Assembly (NCBI RefSeq): GCF_005870025.1
Contig: NZ_VATA01000006.1
Coordinates: forward strand, 124,001 to 188,000
DNA: 64,000 nucleotides
Direction of reading: 5' to 3'
From: Poseidonocella sp. HB161398
Lineage (GTDB): Bacteria > Pseudomonadota > Alphaproteobacteria > Rhodobacterales > Rhodobacteraceae
The position numbers were made by a program, and so were the translations under genes. The notes beneath the pieces are model-generated. The model made no database searches. It was not told where the DNA came from and worked only from the letters and a program-made list of their open reading frames with translations. Position 1 is the stretch's first letter; each line of letters opens with the position of its first letter. This document shows positions 35,887-44,052 of the stretch, one piece after another.

Positions 35887-36657
35887 TCAGGCCGCCAGCA
35901 CGCTGGAGACCAGCAGCTGGGTATAGCCGTGCTGCGGATCGTCGAGCACCTGGTCGGTCAGCCCCTGCTCGACCACCTCGCCGGATTTCATCACCATCAG
36001 CCGGTCGGCCAGCAGCCGCACAACGGCGAGGTCATGGGTGACGATCACGGCCGAGAGCCCCATGTCCCGCACCAGCCCGCGCAGAAGGTCGAGGAGCCGC
36101 GCCTGCACCGAGACATCGAGCCCGCCGGTCGGCTCGTCCATGAACACGAGCCGCGGCCCGGTGACGAGGTTGCGCGCGATCTGCAGCCGCTGCTGCATCC
36201 CGCCCGAGAAGGTGGAGGGCCGGTCGTCGATCCGCCCCGGGTCGATCTCGACGCGGCCGAGCCAGTCCTCTGCCGTGCCGCGAATCGCGCCGTAGTTCCG
36301 CGCCCCGGCCGCCATCAGCCGCTCGCCGACATTGCCGCCGGCCGAGACCCCCATGCGCAGCCCGTCGCGGGCATGCTGGTGGACGAAGGCCCAGTCGCTG
36401 CGCGACAGCGCCCGCCGCTCGGGCTCGGCCATGGCCAGCACGTCGCGGGGGCCGTGATCGCGCGTGTCGAAGACGACCTGGCCCGCATCCGCGGCCAGAT
36501 GGCCCGCCAGGCAGCTCAGAAGCGTCGACTTGCCCGAGCCGCTCTCGCCGACGATGCCCATCACCTCGCCCGGCCAGAGATCGAAGGAGACATCGCGGCA
36601 GCCAAGCTGCGCGCCGTAGGATTTCGAGAGCTGCCTTGCCGAGAGGATCGGGGTCAT
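35887..36657 (-). CDS. phnK: C-P lyase operon ABC-type ATPase PhnK
   Basis: A 256-aa ATP-binding cassette protein with Walker A GESGSGKST, signature TFSGGMQQR and Walker B LVFMDEPT. PhnK binds the PhnJ surface of the core complex and powers its cycle. The start at ATG 36657 overlaps the phnJ stop (ATGA); a frame seven codons longer lies inside phnJ and is rejected. Confidence 0.94.
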   Translation of the reverse strand: MTPILSARQLSKSYGAQLGCRDVSFDLWPGEVMGIVGESGSGKSTLLSCLAGHLAADAGQVVFDTRDHGPRDVLAMAEPERRALSRSDWAFVHQHARDGLRMGVSAGGNVGERLMAAGARNYGAIRGTAEDWLGRVEIDPGRIDDRPSTFSGGMQQRLQIARNLVTGPRLVFMDEPTGGLDVSVQARLLDLLRGLVRDMGLSAVIVTHDLAVVRLLADRLMVMKSGEVVEQGLTDQVLDDPQHGYTQLLVSSVLAA

Positions 36658-37586
36658 TTCGCGGCCTCCGTCGCGCAAGTTCGGCGCGCAACCTCTGTCG
36701 CGCCCGTGCGGCGCGCAGTCTCCGGGGAGTCCGTGCGGCGCGCATTGCCGGGGCTTCCGGCGCGGCGGGTCTCGCAGTAGTCGGTATCGGAGCAGACGAA
36801 CATCCGCGTGCCCTGGTCGTCGGTGATCACCTCGTCGAGATAGCTCTCCGTCGCGCCGCAGAGCGCGCAGGGGTGGTCGGGCTTCGAGGGCTCGAAGGGG
36901 TGGTCCTCGAAATCGAGGCTGGCGACCCTGGTCCAGGGCGGAAGCGCATGGATGCGCTGCTCCCGCCCGGCGCCGAAGAGCTGGATCGCCGGGCAGTCCG
37001 ACAGCTTCGGGTTGTCGAATTTCGGGATCGGCGAGGGGTCCATCACGTAGCGGTCCTCGACCATCACCGGATAGGCATAGGCGGTGGCGACATGGCCGTG
37101 GCGGGCGATGTCCTCGTAGAGCTTGACATGCATCAGCCCGTAATCGCCGAGCGCATGCATCCGCCGCGTCTCGGTTTCGCGCGGCTCGAGGAAGCGCAGC
37201 GGCTCGGGGATCGGCACCTGGAAGACGAGGATCTGTCCTTCGGCCAGAGGTGTTTCGGGGATGCGGTGGCGGGTCTGGATGACGGTCGCCTCGGCGGTGC
37301 GGGTGGTGGTGGCAATCCCGGCGGTGCGCTCGAAGAACTTGCGGATCGAAACGGCGTTGGTGGTGTCGTCGGCGCCCTGGTCGATCACCTTGAGGCGGTC
37401 GGTCCGGGTCAGCACGGCGGCCGAGAGCTGCACGCCGCCGGTGCCCCAGCCATAGGGCATCGGCATCTCGCGGCTGGCGAAGGGCACCTGGTAGCCCGGG
37501 ACGGCCAGCGCCTTGAGGATGGCGCGGCGGATCATCCGCTTGGTCTGCTCGTCGAGATAGGCGAAATTATAGGCGGCGTCGGTCAT
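36654..37586 (-). CDS. phnJ: Carbon-phosphorus lyase catalytic subunit
   Basis: A 310-aa radical-SAM enzyme that cleaves the C-P bond of ribose 1-phosphonate 5-phosphate. The cluster motif C-x2-C-x21-C is present in full (CALC, then CSDTDYC, which also supplies the later catalytic cysteine). E. coli PhnJ has 281 residues; this one carries about 30 extra at the C-terminus, built from repeats such as ARRTDSPET and ARRTGATEV. The extra DNA is a 27-bp GC-rich repeat, listed separately. The start at ATG 37586 overlaps the stop of the DUF559 gene. Confidence 0.95.
   Translation of the reverse strand: MTDAAYNFAYLDEQTKRMIRRAILKALAVPGYQVPFASREMPMPYGWGTGGVQLSAAVLTRTDRLKVIDQGADDTTNAVSIRKFFERTAGIATTTRTAEATVIQTRHRIPETPLAEGQILVFQVPIPEPLRFLEPRETETRRMHALGDYGLMHVKLYEDIARHGHVATAYAYPVMVEDRYVMDPSPIPKFDNPKLSDCPAIQLFGAGREQRIHALPPWTRVASLDFEDHPFEPSKPDHPCALCGATESYLDEVITDDQGTRMFVCSDTDYCETRRAGSPGNARRTDSPETARRTGATEVARRTCATEAAK
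36661..36781. repeat. 27-bp tandem repeat in the 3' end of phnJ
   Basis: Units beginning GGCGCGCA recur with a 27-bp period (around 36692, 36719 and 36746 on the plus strand) and encode ARRT-containing nonapeptides in phnJ. The motif resembles the GGCGCGCATTTCC repeat at 51930-52020. Confidence 0.6.
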
Positions 37587-38068
37587 GGCAGGACCTCCTG
37601 CGCGATGCGGTCGAGGACCGCGTCCGGCGCGGCCAGGATCGCGGTTCCGGTGAGATGGAGCGTGGCATGGCCGAGGCGGCGGAACCCGGCCTCGGTTCGC
37701 GCATCGGGACGGTCGATCTGCAGCACGAGCCGCCGTGCGGGGCAGGAGAAGCTGGCGGAGAGCCCGCAGAGCACGGGCTGGCGGCGGAACTTGAGCCCGT
37801 GGAAGCGGCGGTTCCGCAGCTGCTCCCAGAGCCAGGCCTCGCCCGGCGGGGCGGCGTGGCGCAGAAGGCGCGCATTGTGGATGTCGACGGTATGGTTCCT
37901 GATCTGCCGCTTCCCCCTCACCCCGGCCCTCTCCCCGGCGGGGAGAGGGAGGTTCCTGACGGTTCCGAGGGTCGGCATGAATGGCAAAGGGCTGGTTAAC
38001 GCCGATTGCTTGCCGATGCGATGGCTCCCTCTCCCCGCCGGGGAGAGGGCCGGGGTGAGGGGGGTCAT
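37583..38068 (-). CDS. DUF559-family protein inserted between phnI and phnJ
   Basis: A 161-aa frame whose last two thirds match DUF559 (VSR-endonuclease-like fold): NARLLRHAAPPGEAWLWEQL and GLKFRRQPVL. The usual later acidic residues are poorly kept, so activity is doubtful. The first 50 codons read through two palindromic elements (TPALSPAGRG and LPLPAGERAGVRG). Both ends join the neighbours by ATGA overlaps. A shorter start at ATG 37978 (131 aa) is possible. It has no known role in C-P lyase. Confidence 0.72.
   Translation of the reverse strand: MTPLTPALSPAGRGSHRIGKQSALTSPLPFMPTLGTVRNLPLPAGERAGVRGKRQIRNHTVDIHNARLLRHAAPPGEAWLWEQLRNRRFHGLKFRRQPVLCGLSASFSCPARRLVLQIDRPDARTEAGFRRLGHATLHLTGTAILAAPDAVLDRIAQEVLP
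37913..37951. repeat. REP-like palindrome, copy 1
   Basis: CCCTCACCCCGGCCCTCTCC leads into the palindrome CTCTCCCCGGCGGGGAGAG. This type of element is dispersed in many bacterial genomes and often sits beside DUF559 genes. Copy 2 at 38025-38064 is its mirror image, so the two form an inverted pair 73 bp apart. Confidence 0.85.
38025..38064. repeat. REP-like palindrome, copy 2 (inverted)
   Basis: CTCTCCCCGCCGGGGAGAG followed by GGCCGGGGTGAGGGGG is the reverse complement of copy 1 apart from the central bases. It touches the phnI stop codon, and the DUF559 frame starts immediately inside the phnI end. Confidence 0.85.
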
Positions 38069-39144
38069 CGCCCGTCCTCCGTTCTGGCTTCGGCGCGCAG
38101 CTTGCGCACCAGCTCCAGCTCGGACTGGAAGTCGACATAGTGCGGCAGCTTGATATGCTCGAGGAAGCCCGTCGCCTGCACGTTGTCGGCATGGCTCAGG
38201 ACGAATTCCGCGTCCTGCGCGGGCGCGCCGGTGAACGCCTCGCCGAGTTCCTGCCAGCGCAGAGCGCGGTCTACCAGCGCCATGGCAATCGCCTTGCGCT
38301 CGGTTTGCCCGAAGACCAGCCCGTAGCCGCGGGTGAATTGCGGCGGTTCGGTCCTCGAGCCCTTGAACTGGTTCACCGTCTCGGATTCGCTCAGCGCCAG
38401 CTCGCCGATTTCCACCGCGAATCCCAGCTCCGGGATCTCCATCTCGACCGCCACCCGGCCGATGCGCAGCTCGCCCACGAACGCATGGTTGCGCGCATAG
38501 CCCCGCTGGGTCGAATAGGCCAGGGACAGCAGAAAGCCCTCGTCGGCCCGGGCCAGTGCCTGCAGCCGCAGCGCGCGCTCCGCGGGCAGTTCCAGCGGCG
38601 CGCGGGTCAGGTCGGGGGGCGTCTCTCCGCCGTCCCCGGCCGGTTCGATCAGCCCGTCGCGGCCGAGGAATTCCGCCACATGCGGCACCGGGGCGGGTTC
38701 GGCTCGGCGCTCCGCGGCGGCGGCCGCCTCCCCGCCTTCGGCGGCGAGGCGGAATTCCAGCAGGCGGTGGGTGTAGTCGAAGGTCGGACCCAGCACCTGT
38801 CCGCCGGGCAGATCCTTGAAGGTCGCCGAAATGCGCCGGTCGCAGTCCATCGCGCCGGTATCCACCGGCAGGGAGGCGCCGAAGCGCGGCAGGGTCGTGC
38901 GGTAGGCGCGGATCAGGAACACCGCCTCCACCAGATCGCCGCGGGCCTGCTTGATCGCCAGCGCCGCCAGGTCCGGATCGTAGAGCGCGCCTTCGGCCAT
39001 CACCCGGTTGACCGAAAGCGCCAGCTGCTCGCGGATCTGCGCGACAGAGAGCTCGGCGACGGCCGGGTCGCCGCGGCGCTCTTCCTCCAGCCAGGCATGG
39101 GCATTGGCGATGGCGCGCTCGCCACCTTTCACTGCGACATACAT
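38065..39144 (-). CDS. phnI: C-P lyase core subunit PhnI
   Basis: A 359-aa core subunit with nucleosidase activity that, with PhnG, H and L, attaches the phosphonate to C1 of the ribose of ATP. Landmarks are MYVAVKGGERAIANAHAWL at the start and FKGSRTEPPQFTRGYGLVFG and LEHIKLPHYVDFQ towards the end. The start at ATG 39144 overlaps the phnH stop by one base. The length matches the E. coli protein (354 aa). The stop overlaps the DUF559 start. Confidence 0.95.
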   Translation of the reverse strand: MYVAVKGGERAIANAHAWLEEERRGDPAVAELSVAQIREQLALSVNRVMAEGALYDPDLAALAIKQARGDLVEAVFLIRAYRTTLPRFGASLPVDTGAMDCDRRISATFKDLPGGQVLGPTFDYTHRLLEFRLAAEGGEAAAAAERRAEPAPVPHVAEFLGRDGLIEPAGDGGETPPDLTRAPLELPAERALRLQALARADEGFLLSLAYSTQRGYARNHAFVGELRIGRVAVEMEIPELGFAVEIGELALSESETVNQFKGSRTEPPQFTRGYGLVFGQTERKAIAMALVDRALRWQELGEAFTGAPAQDAEFVLSHADNVQATGFLEHIKLPHYVDFQSELELVRKLRAEARTEDGR

Positions 39145-39707
39145 CAGCCGATCCGCGTGCTGCGCGGCAGCGCTGCAAGGCGCGTGCCGCTGGTGAAGAT
39201 GACATCGAGCCCGAGCGGAAATCGCGCCGCGTTCGCGCGGAGGGCCTCCGGATCGGGCAGGGGCAGCCGGGCCTCCTCCGCGATCCCCGGCCCGGTCAGG
39301 CGCGTGCCGCCGGGCGCGAGGTCGGGCAGCTCGACGATCAGCGTCGCGGAGCGGTCGGGATAGTCCGGCGTTCCGGCCCGGTAGCGGCCGAGCGGCGCCA
39401 GCGCTGCCCAGTCCCCGAGCGCGAAGGCGCAGTCCGCGGCAGGCACCAGCGGCGCGCCGCAATGGAAGCCGACCCAGCTGCGCACCTCCGGGCAGTCGGC
39501 CGCGCCCGCCAGATGCAGCGGCGTGTCCGCATCGCAGAGCAGGAGCAGGACCACCCCCGCCGCAGGCGAGAGCGGCGCGGGCGGGCGGGCGCCTGCCACC
39601 TCGACGATGCGGCCGGGGCGGGCCATGCATTCCATCAGCTCGCGGAAGCCGCTTGCGGCCTCCAGCGCCGGGTCGGCGAAGCCGCCTTCGAGAGATTGCG
39701 CCTGCAT
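39144..39707 (-). CDS. phnH: C-P lyase core subunit PhnH
   Basis: A 187-aa core subunit of the PhnGHIJ complex. It has the family features GFRELMECMARPGRI near the N-terminus and CPEVRSWVGFHCGAPL in the middle. The start at ATG 39707 overlaps the phnG stop by one base. Confidence 0.93.
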   Translation of the reverse strand: MQAQSLEGGFADPALEAASGFRELMECMARPGRIVEVAGARPPAPLSPAAGVVLLLLCDADTPLHLAGAADCPEVRSWVGFHCGAPLVPAADCAFALGDWAALAPLGRYRAGTPDYPDRSATLIVELPDLAPGGTRLTGPGIAEEARLPLPDPEALRANAARFPLGLDVIFTSGTRLAALPRSTRIG

Positions 39708-40153
39708 CAGTCCTCTCCCCGCACCATCGTGAAGAAATCCACCTTGGTCGCCGCCGCCTTCGACGCGCGGGCCCGGCGGGCCTCGGCGCGCTCCGCCGCG
39801 AGCGGGCCGAGCACGGCCGCCTGCAGCGCCCCGGCGCGGTCCGTCTGCATCAGCGCGTCGATCAGCGCCGCGGCCTCGGCATCGGGTTTGGAGCGGCCCT
39901 GCAGATAGGCGTGCCCCACCGTGCCGCAGCCGAGCCGCAGGCTGCAGCGGGTGACCGTCATCTCGCCGAGGTTGAACGGCGCGCCGGTGGCGCCCGCCCG
40001 GCCGCGGACCATGACGCTGCCGGTCTCGGGCGCGCGCAGCCAGGCGAAGTCCGGCCGCGCCATCGCGGCGTCGAGAAGACCGGCCGCGCGCCCCGGGGGC
40101 GCCTTGGCCAGGAGGCCCATCCAGGCCTTCCGATCTGCGTCGCGGCTTTCCAT
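39707..40153 (-). CDS. phnG: C-P lyase core subunit PhnG
   Basis: A 148-aa core subunit. Its RAGATGAPFNLGEMTVTRC and CGTVGHAYLQGRSK are family signatures. It is the first gene of the leftward phn operon and lies 82 bp from the divergent regulator phnF. The start at ATG 40153 follows CGGGAAG. Confidence 0.94.
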   Translation of the reverse strand: MESRDADRKAWMGLLAKAPPGRAAGLLDAAMARPDFAWLRAPETGSVMVRGRAGATGAPFNLGEMTVTRCSLRLGCGTVGHAYLQGRSKPDAEAAALIDALMQTDRAGALQAAVLGPLAAERAEARRARASKAAATKVDFFTMVRGED

Positions 40154-40173
40154 CCCGACAACTTCCCGCTATA

Positions 40174-40185
40174 CTATACAACTAG
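40174..40185. promoter_or_regulatory. Probable PhnF operator in the phnF-phnG gap
   Basis: CTATACAACTAG (40174-40185), inside CTATACTATACAACTAGACA, is the only A/T-rich, partly symmetric element of the 82-bp divergent gap. GntR-family PhnF repressors bind GTATAGAC-like sites in such gaps. The exact half-sites are uncertain. Confidence 0.45.
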
Positions 40186-40235
40186 ACACATTATGCCGGA
40201 ACAGCCGCCGCGGCGCGAGAGGGGATTTGTGAATT

Positions 40236-40952
40236 TTGGGTAACAAGACGCCGATCTGGGCAGAAATCGCCCGTGCGCTGCGGCGCGACATCGCCGAGGG
40301 CGGCTACGAGCCGGGCGACAAGCTGCCGACCGAGGCGCAGATGGCGGCGCGCTTCGGCGTCAACCGCCACACCGTGCGCCATGCGCTCTCCGCGCTGGCC
40401 TCGGAGGGGCTCGTGCGCAGCCGCCGCGGGGCGGGGGCCTTCGTCGCGGGGCGTCCCGCGGACTACCCGATCACCCGCCGCACGCGTTTCACCGAGAACC
40501 TCCTCGCCCAGGGGCGCCGGCCCGGCCGCGAGAGCCTCGGCCAGGAGACCCGCGCGGCGACGGAGCAGGAGGCCGGCTGGCTCCGCCTCGCGCCGGGCGA
40601 ATTGCTGCTGGTCAGCCGGGGCCGCTCGCTGGCCGACGGGCGGCCGCTGGCGATTGCGGAGTCGCTCTTTCCGGTGACACGGCTGCCCGGCATCGCCGAG
40701 GCGCTGGCCGCGGGGGAAGGGGTGACGCGGGCGCTGGCCGCGGCGGGGGTGGCGGACTACACCCGCGCCTGGACGCGGATCACCGCCGTTCCGGCCAGCG
40801 CGACGCAGGCGGGGCTGCTGGAGCTGCCCGAGGGCGCGCCGCTGATCGTCACCACCAGCCTCAACTGCGACCCCGAGGGCCGCCCGGTCGAGCATGGCCG
40901 CACCTGGTGGGCCGGAGAGCGGATCACCCTGACCCTCGGCGAGGAGGGCTAG
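40236..40952 (+). CDS. phnF: GntR-family phosphonate regulator PhnF
   Basis: A 238-aa GntR/HutC-type regulator with an N-terminal winged helix (LPTEAQMAARFGVNRHTVRH) and a C-terminal UTRA ligand domain. The start is read as TTG 40236 after AGAGGGGA; no in-frame ATG gives a complete DNA-binding domain. It is divergent from phnGHIJKLNM and likely represses it. Its stop codon (40950-40952) lies within GCTAGC, the target duplication of the neighbouring insertion sequence. Confidence 0.92.
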   Translation: MGNKTPIWAEIARALRRDIAEGGYEPGDKLPTEAQMAARFGVNRHTVRHALSALASEGLVRSRRGAGAFVAGRPADYPITRRTRFTENLLAQGRRPGRESLGQETRAATEQEAGWLRLAPGELLLVSRGRSLADGRPLAIAESLFPVTRLPGIAEALAAGEGVTRALAAAGVADYTRAWTRITAVPASATQAGLLELPEGAPLIVTTSLNCDPEGRPVEHGRTWWAGERITLTLGEEG

Positions 40953-40953
40953 C
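40948..40953. repeat. Target site duplication GCTAGC, left copy
   Basis: GCTAGC at 40948-40953 is repeated at 42118-42123 on the other side of the IS481-family element. IS481-type elements insert into NCTAGN hexamers. This copy includes the phnF stop codon. Confidence 0.85.
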
Positions 40954-42117
40954 TGTTCAGTCCCGGCATCTGGTGGATCGGACCGGCGATGACTCTGTGC
41001 GGCTCTGAAGCCCGGATTCTGCAGATGCATTCGCAGGGCGTGGGCCCGCTGAGTGTTTTGAGCCGGCGGGCGACGTTGCAGGCATTCAAGACGTCGGCGA
41101 GGTGACTGCGAAGCTGATCATGGCTGCCGAAGCGGAAGCGTTTGACGGTGGCGTCTTTGACCGTCCGGTTCATCCGCCCGACCTGGCCGCCTCTCGGGAA
41201 AACGGTCCCCCGGACCGTTTCCTGATCCTCGTGGCTACATGGATGATCGGGTTTTGCCAGCCGGTTTTCGATCCCATTGGCTTTGCGGATCATGTCGAGG
41301 CGCATTTGCCGGGGCTGGGCGGTGTTCCGGTTGCGCGGCTGTTCGGCGACCTGGATACCGCTCGCCATCGGGCTCGGACCGATGGCCCGCTCGGTCGGAA
41401 TCGTGCGGATGCGGCAGGGAACGGCCTCCGGACGGAACTCCAGGACCTCCCATGCTGTCCGCCTGCCGGCCTTCTCGGCCGGCTGGGCAGCCGCGGCCTT
41501 GCCGGTCCGGCCGATGGCAAGGAAAAGATAGCGCCTTCCCTCGGCGGTCTGCAGTTCTGCAATCTCCATGTGAAAGCCCCCCTCTCGGCAGATTGGTTCG
41601 CAATCGCCTGCCGGGCATGGACGGGGCAGCTATCGAAGCGCTGTCTCTCGGGCTTGCCGCCTTGCACATCCGGCAGGCGAGAGATGCATTCGTCATGGTG
41701 CTTGACCCAGTGGCGCATCATGGCTCATCGCGGAGCGGGCCAGGTGCGGGGACGACGGCTGAAGGGCATGGAGACAATCGTCCAGTGGCAGCAGCGCGTG
41801 CCTTCGAAACGCGGCGATCGTCGCCTCACCGGTCTCGCCGGGAACGGTCGGGCGCGGTTCCCTCGGACCGGTCTTGCGATCCTCGGCCGTCTCGCGCCTG
41901 CGCCACGTTGCGACCGTCTCCGGATGGATCCCGAGGTCCCGGCCTGGCGCCGCGGTCGAGGCTTGCGATCGCTGCAGTGCAGCCGGATGGCGTGCGCTCC
42001 TCCCGGCGCATGCGCCTGCCGGTCAACCGATCGTGGCGCTGCCGTGACGAACCTGTCCCGTAGGGCTTCCTTCCATTCCAGAGAATGGATCGCGCCATCA
42101 AACCGTGGGGTCGAACA
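40954..42117. mobile_element. IS481-family insertion sequence, 1164 bp
   Basis: The element is bounded by imperfect terminal repeats TGTTCAGTCCC (40954-40964) and GGGGTCGAACA (42107-42117), matching at 8 of 11 positions, and by GCTAGC duplications. It contains one leftward, inactivated transposase. It separates phnF from the acyltransferase gene without damaging either. Confidence 0.88.
40956..42110 (-). pseudogene. IS481-family transposase pseudogene
   Basis: Pieces of an IS481 integrase-core transposase lie in different leftward frames. The largest intact part (about 41569 to 40960) reads AELQTAEGRRYLFLAIGRTG, QVGRMNRTVKDATVKRF and ends GPIHQMPGLNS, the family's usual C-terminus. Upstream parts are broken by frameshifts and a stop near 41690-41720. 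The catalytic residues are lost: the first aspartate is E (MEIAEL), the TDNG aspartate region is scrambled, and the glutamate of QVERMNR is G. The element cannot move on its own. Confidence 0.88.
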
Positions 42118-42123
42118 GCTAGC
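42118..42123. repeat. Target site duplication GCTAGC, right copy
   Basis: This is the second copy of the hexamer found at 40948-40953. It includes the stop codon (42121-42119) of the leftward acyltransferase gene. Confidence 0.85.
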
Positions 42124-42733
42124 CGCCATGGCGCTCGAGGAAGGCCGCTGCCGGCAGGCTGCGGAAATCCTCCAGCGCGGCGCGCAGCCTTGCATGGTCC
42201 CAGTCCCACCAGCCGAGCGCGATCATCCGCGCCGCCAGCGCCCGCGGCAGGCGCTCGCGCAGGGGCATGGCGGGCAGGCCCGCGACGATCATGTAGGGGT
42301 CGACGTCCTTCGTCACCACCGCGCCCGCGGCGACGACCGCGCCATGGCCCAGCGTCACCCCGGGCTTCACCATCGCGCCATGGCCGATCCAGGTGTCATG
42401 GCCGATCACCGCGATCCGGGCATGGCGGCGGGCGAAGAAATCGGCATCCGGCGCCGCATCGTCCCAGTAGTCGTCCGAGCGGTAGAGGAAGTGGTGGCAG
42501 GCGGCGGTGTCCAGCGGGTGGTCGGTGGCGCCGATCCGGGCGAAGGCGGCGATATTGGCGAATTTGCCGATCCGGGCATTGGCGATATCGGCCTGGCGGT
42601 CGCAATAGCTGTAATCTCCCATCCCGACCCGCGACAGGCGGCTGCCGCGGCCGATCTCGCAGAAGGCGCCGAGACGGCTTTCCGTGATCTCGCAATCGGG
42701 ATGGACGAGGGGATCGGGGCCGAGCCGCGCCAT
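42119..42733 (-). CDS. Phosphonate-cluster hexapeptide-repeat acyltransferase
   Basis: A 204-aa left-handed beta-helix acyltransferase of the phosphonate-associated family (chloramphenicol acetyltransferase-like). Hexapeptide repeats run from DCEITESRLGAFCEIGRGS to VIGHDTWIGHGAMVKPGVT, with catalytic-type histidines in ATDHPLD. Its natural substrate is not established; acetylation of aminoalkylphosphonates is one suggestion. The start at ATG 42733 overlaps the stop of the permease gene by one base. It is the last gene of the phnCDEE operon. Confidence 0.88.
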   Translation of the reverse strand: MARLGPDPLVHPDCEITESRLGAFCEIGRGSRLSRVGMGDYSYCDRQADIANARIGKFANIAAFARIGATDHPLDTAACHHFLYRSDDYWDDAAPDADFFARRHARIAVIGHDTWIGHGAMVKPGVTLGHGAVVAAGAVVTKDVDPYMIVAGLPAMPLRERLPRALAARMIALGWWDWDHARLRAALEDFRSLPAAAFLERHGG

Positions 42734-44052
42734 CACCGCGCGCTCCCGCGGCCGATCAGCCGCGCGCGCAGCCGCCCCGAGAGCCAGTCCATGGCCATCA
42801 CCATCAGCACGATCAGGAGGATGTAGTAGCTGACCTCCTCCCAGTCCTTCTGGGTCTGCATCGCCTGGGTCAGCAGGAGCCCGATGCCGCCGCCGGTGAT
42901 GGCGCCGATGACCGTGGCCGATCGGGTGTTCGACTCGAGGAAGTAGAGCACCTGGCTGAGGAGGACCGGCACCAGCTGCGGCAGCACGCCGAAGCGCGCG
43001 CGCTGCACGGCATTGGCGCCGGTGGAGCGGATGCCCTCGACCTGGCGGCCGTCGATATTCTCCAGCGCCTCGGAGAAGACCTTGCCGAAGGTGCCGGTGT
43101 CCGTCACCAGGATCGCCAGCGCGCCGGTCAGCGGGCCGGGGCCGAAGGCGCGGGCCAGCACGATGGTCCAGATCAGCGAGTCCACCCCGCGGATGAAGTC
43201 GAAGACCCGGCGCACCGCGCCGCGCAGCAGCCAGACCGGGGTGAAGTTCCGCGCCGCGAGGAAGGCCAGGGGCAGCGCCGCAATGGCCGCGCCGAAAGTG
43301 CCGAGGAAGGCCATCAGGATGGTCTCGCCGATCGCCCAGGCCACGTCCTTGTGGTGCCAGACGGCGTTGGTCCACCAGTCATGGGCGGCGCCGGCGATGT
43401 TGCCCCGCTGCGGGTCGATCCGCGGGCCGAAGAGGATCTCGGCCGGGCCATGGCCGAAATACGGGCTGTCGAGGGTGAACCAGAAGAGGTCCCAGCCGAA
43501 GAAATAGCGGAAGATCTCGGTCCGCGCCGGGGTCATCGTCACGCGCGCACCGGGCAGGGTGATCATCACGCGCTTCGCCGAGGCGCTGATCCAATCGGGC
43601 GGCACCTCGCCGAAATCGCCGGAGATGCTGCGGCCCTGCAGCGCCATCCGCGCCGTGCCGTGGCCGGGGATGTCCAGCTCGGTGACATTGCCGGGCAGCA
43701 GCCGCGCGGTGGCGCCATGGCCCAGATCGACCGTCACCGTGTCTCCCAGCACGATCCAGTCCGGCGATGTGCCCGGGGCATAGGTGCCGCGGCGCTCGCC
43801 CTCGATGGCGATCTCGATATCGCCCGAGCGGTGCTGCCGCTCGACATGGGTCTTGTAGCTCCAGGTGTCGGAGGCGAGCACGACGGCATTGTCCCAGCGC
43901 GCCCGGCCCATCAGCCCGGCGATGTCGAAGGCCACGGCAGCATAGGCGAGATAGAGGATCACGCCCGCCAGCAGCCCGAACCCCGCCAGCTGCTTGCGGC
44001 GGAACAGGCGTCCGGCGGAGGCGCGCAGATCGGCAGTGTCGATGGCGGTCAT
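42733..44052 (-). CDS. phnE: Phosphonate ABC transporter permease PhnE (large form)
   Basis: A 439-aa membrane permease. One N-terminal span is followed by a periplasmic insert of about 200 residues, then a BPD-type permease domain with the motif STGANAVQRARFGVLPQ (EAA loop) and five spans. Ordinary PhnE is about 260-290 residues, and the large first permease with an insert is common in alphaproteobacterial phnE pairs. It overlaps the second permease gene by 4 bp. Confidence 0.92.
   Translation of the reverse strand: MTAIDTADLRASAGRLFRRKQLAGFGLLAGVILYLAYAAVAFDIAGLMGRARWDNAVVLASDTWSYKTHVERQHRSGDIEIAIEGERRGTYAPGTSPDWIVLGDTVTVDLGHGATARLLPGNVTELDIPGHGTARMALQGRSISGDFGEVPPDWISASAKRVMITLPGARVTMTPARTEIFRYFFGWDLFWFTLDSPYFGHGPAEILFGPRIDPQRGNIAGAAHDWWTNAVWHHKDVAWAIGETILMAFLGTFGAAIAALPLAFLAARNFTPVWLLRGAVRRVFDFIRGVDSLIWTIVLARAFGPGPLTGALAILVTDTGTFGKVFSEALENIDGRQVEGIRSTGANAVQRARFGVLPQLVPVLLSQVLYFLESNTRSATVIGAITGGGIGLLLTQAMQTQKDWEEVSYYILLIVLMVMAMDWLSGRLRARLIGRGSAR

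Noticed and set aside
37913-38064. Possible CRISPR repeats
   Set aside because: There are only two copies, in opposite orientation, with different ends; they are REP-type palindromes of a DUF559-associated family.
42119-43375. 418-codon version of the hexapeptide acyltransferase
   Set aside because: The extra N-terminal half overlaps the permease gene in another frame; homology starts at ATG 42733, which overlaps the permease stop.
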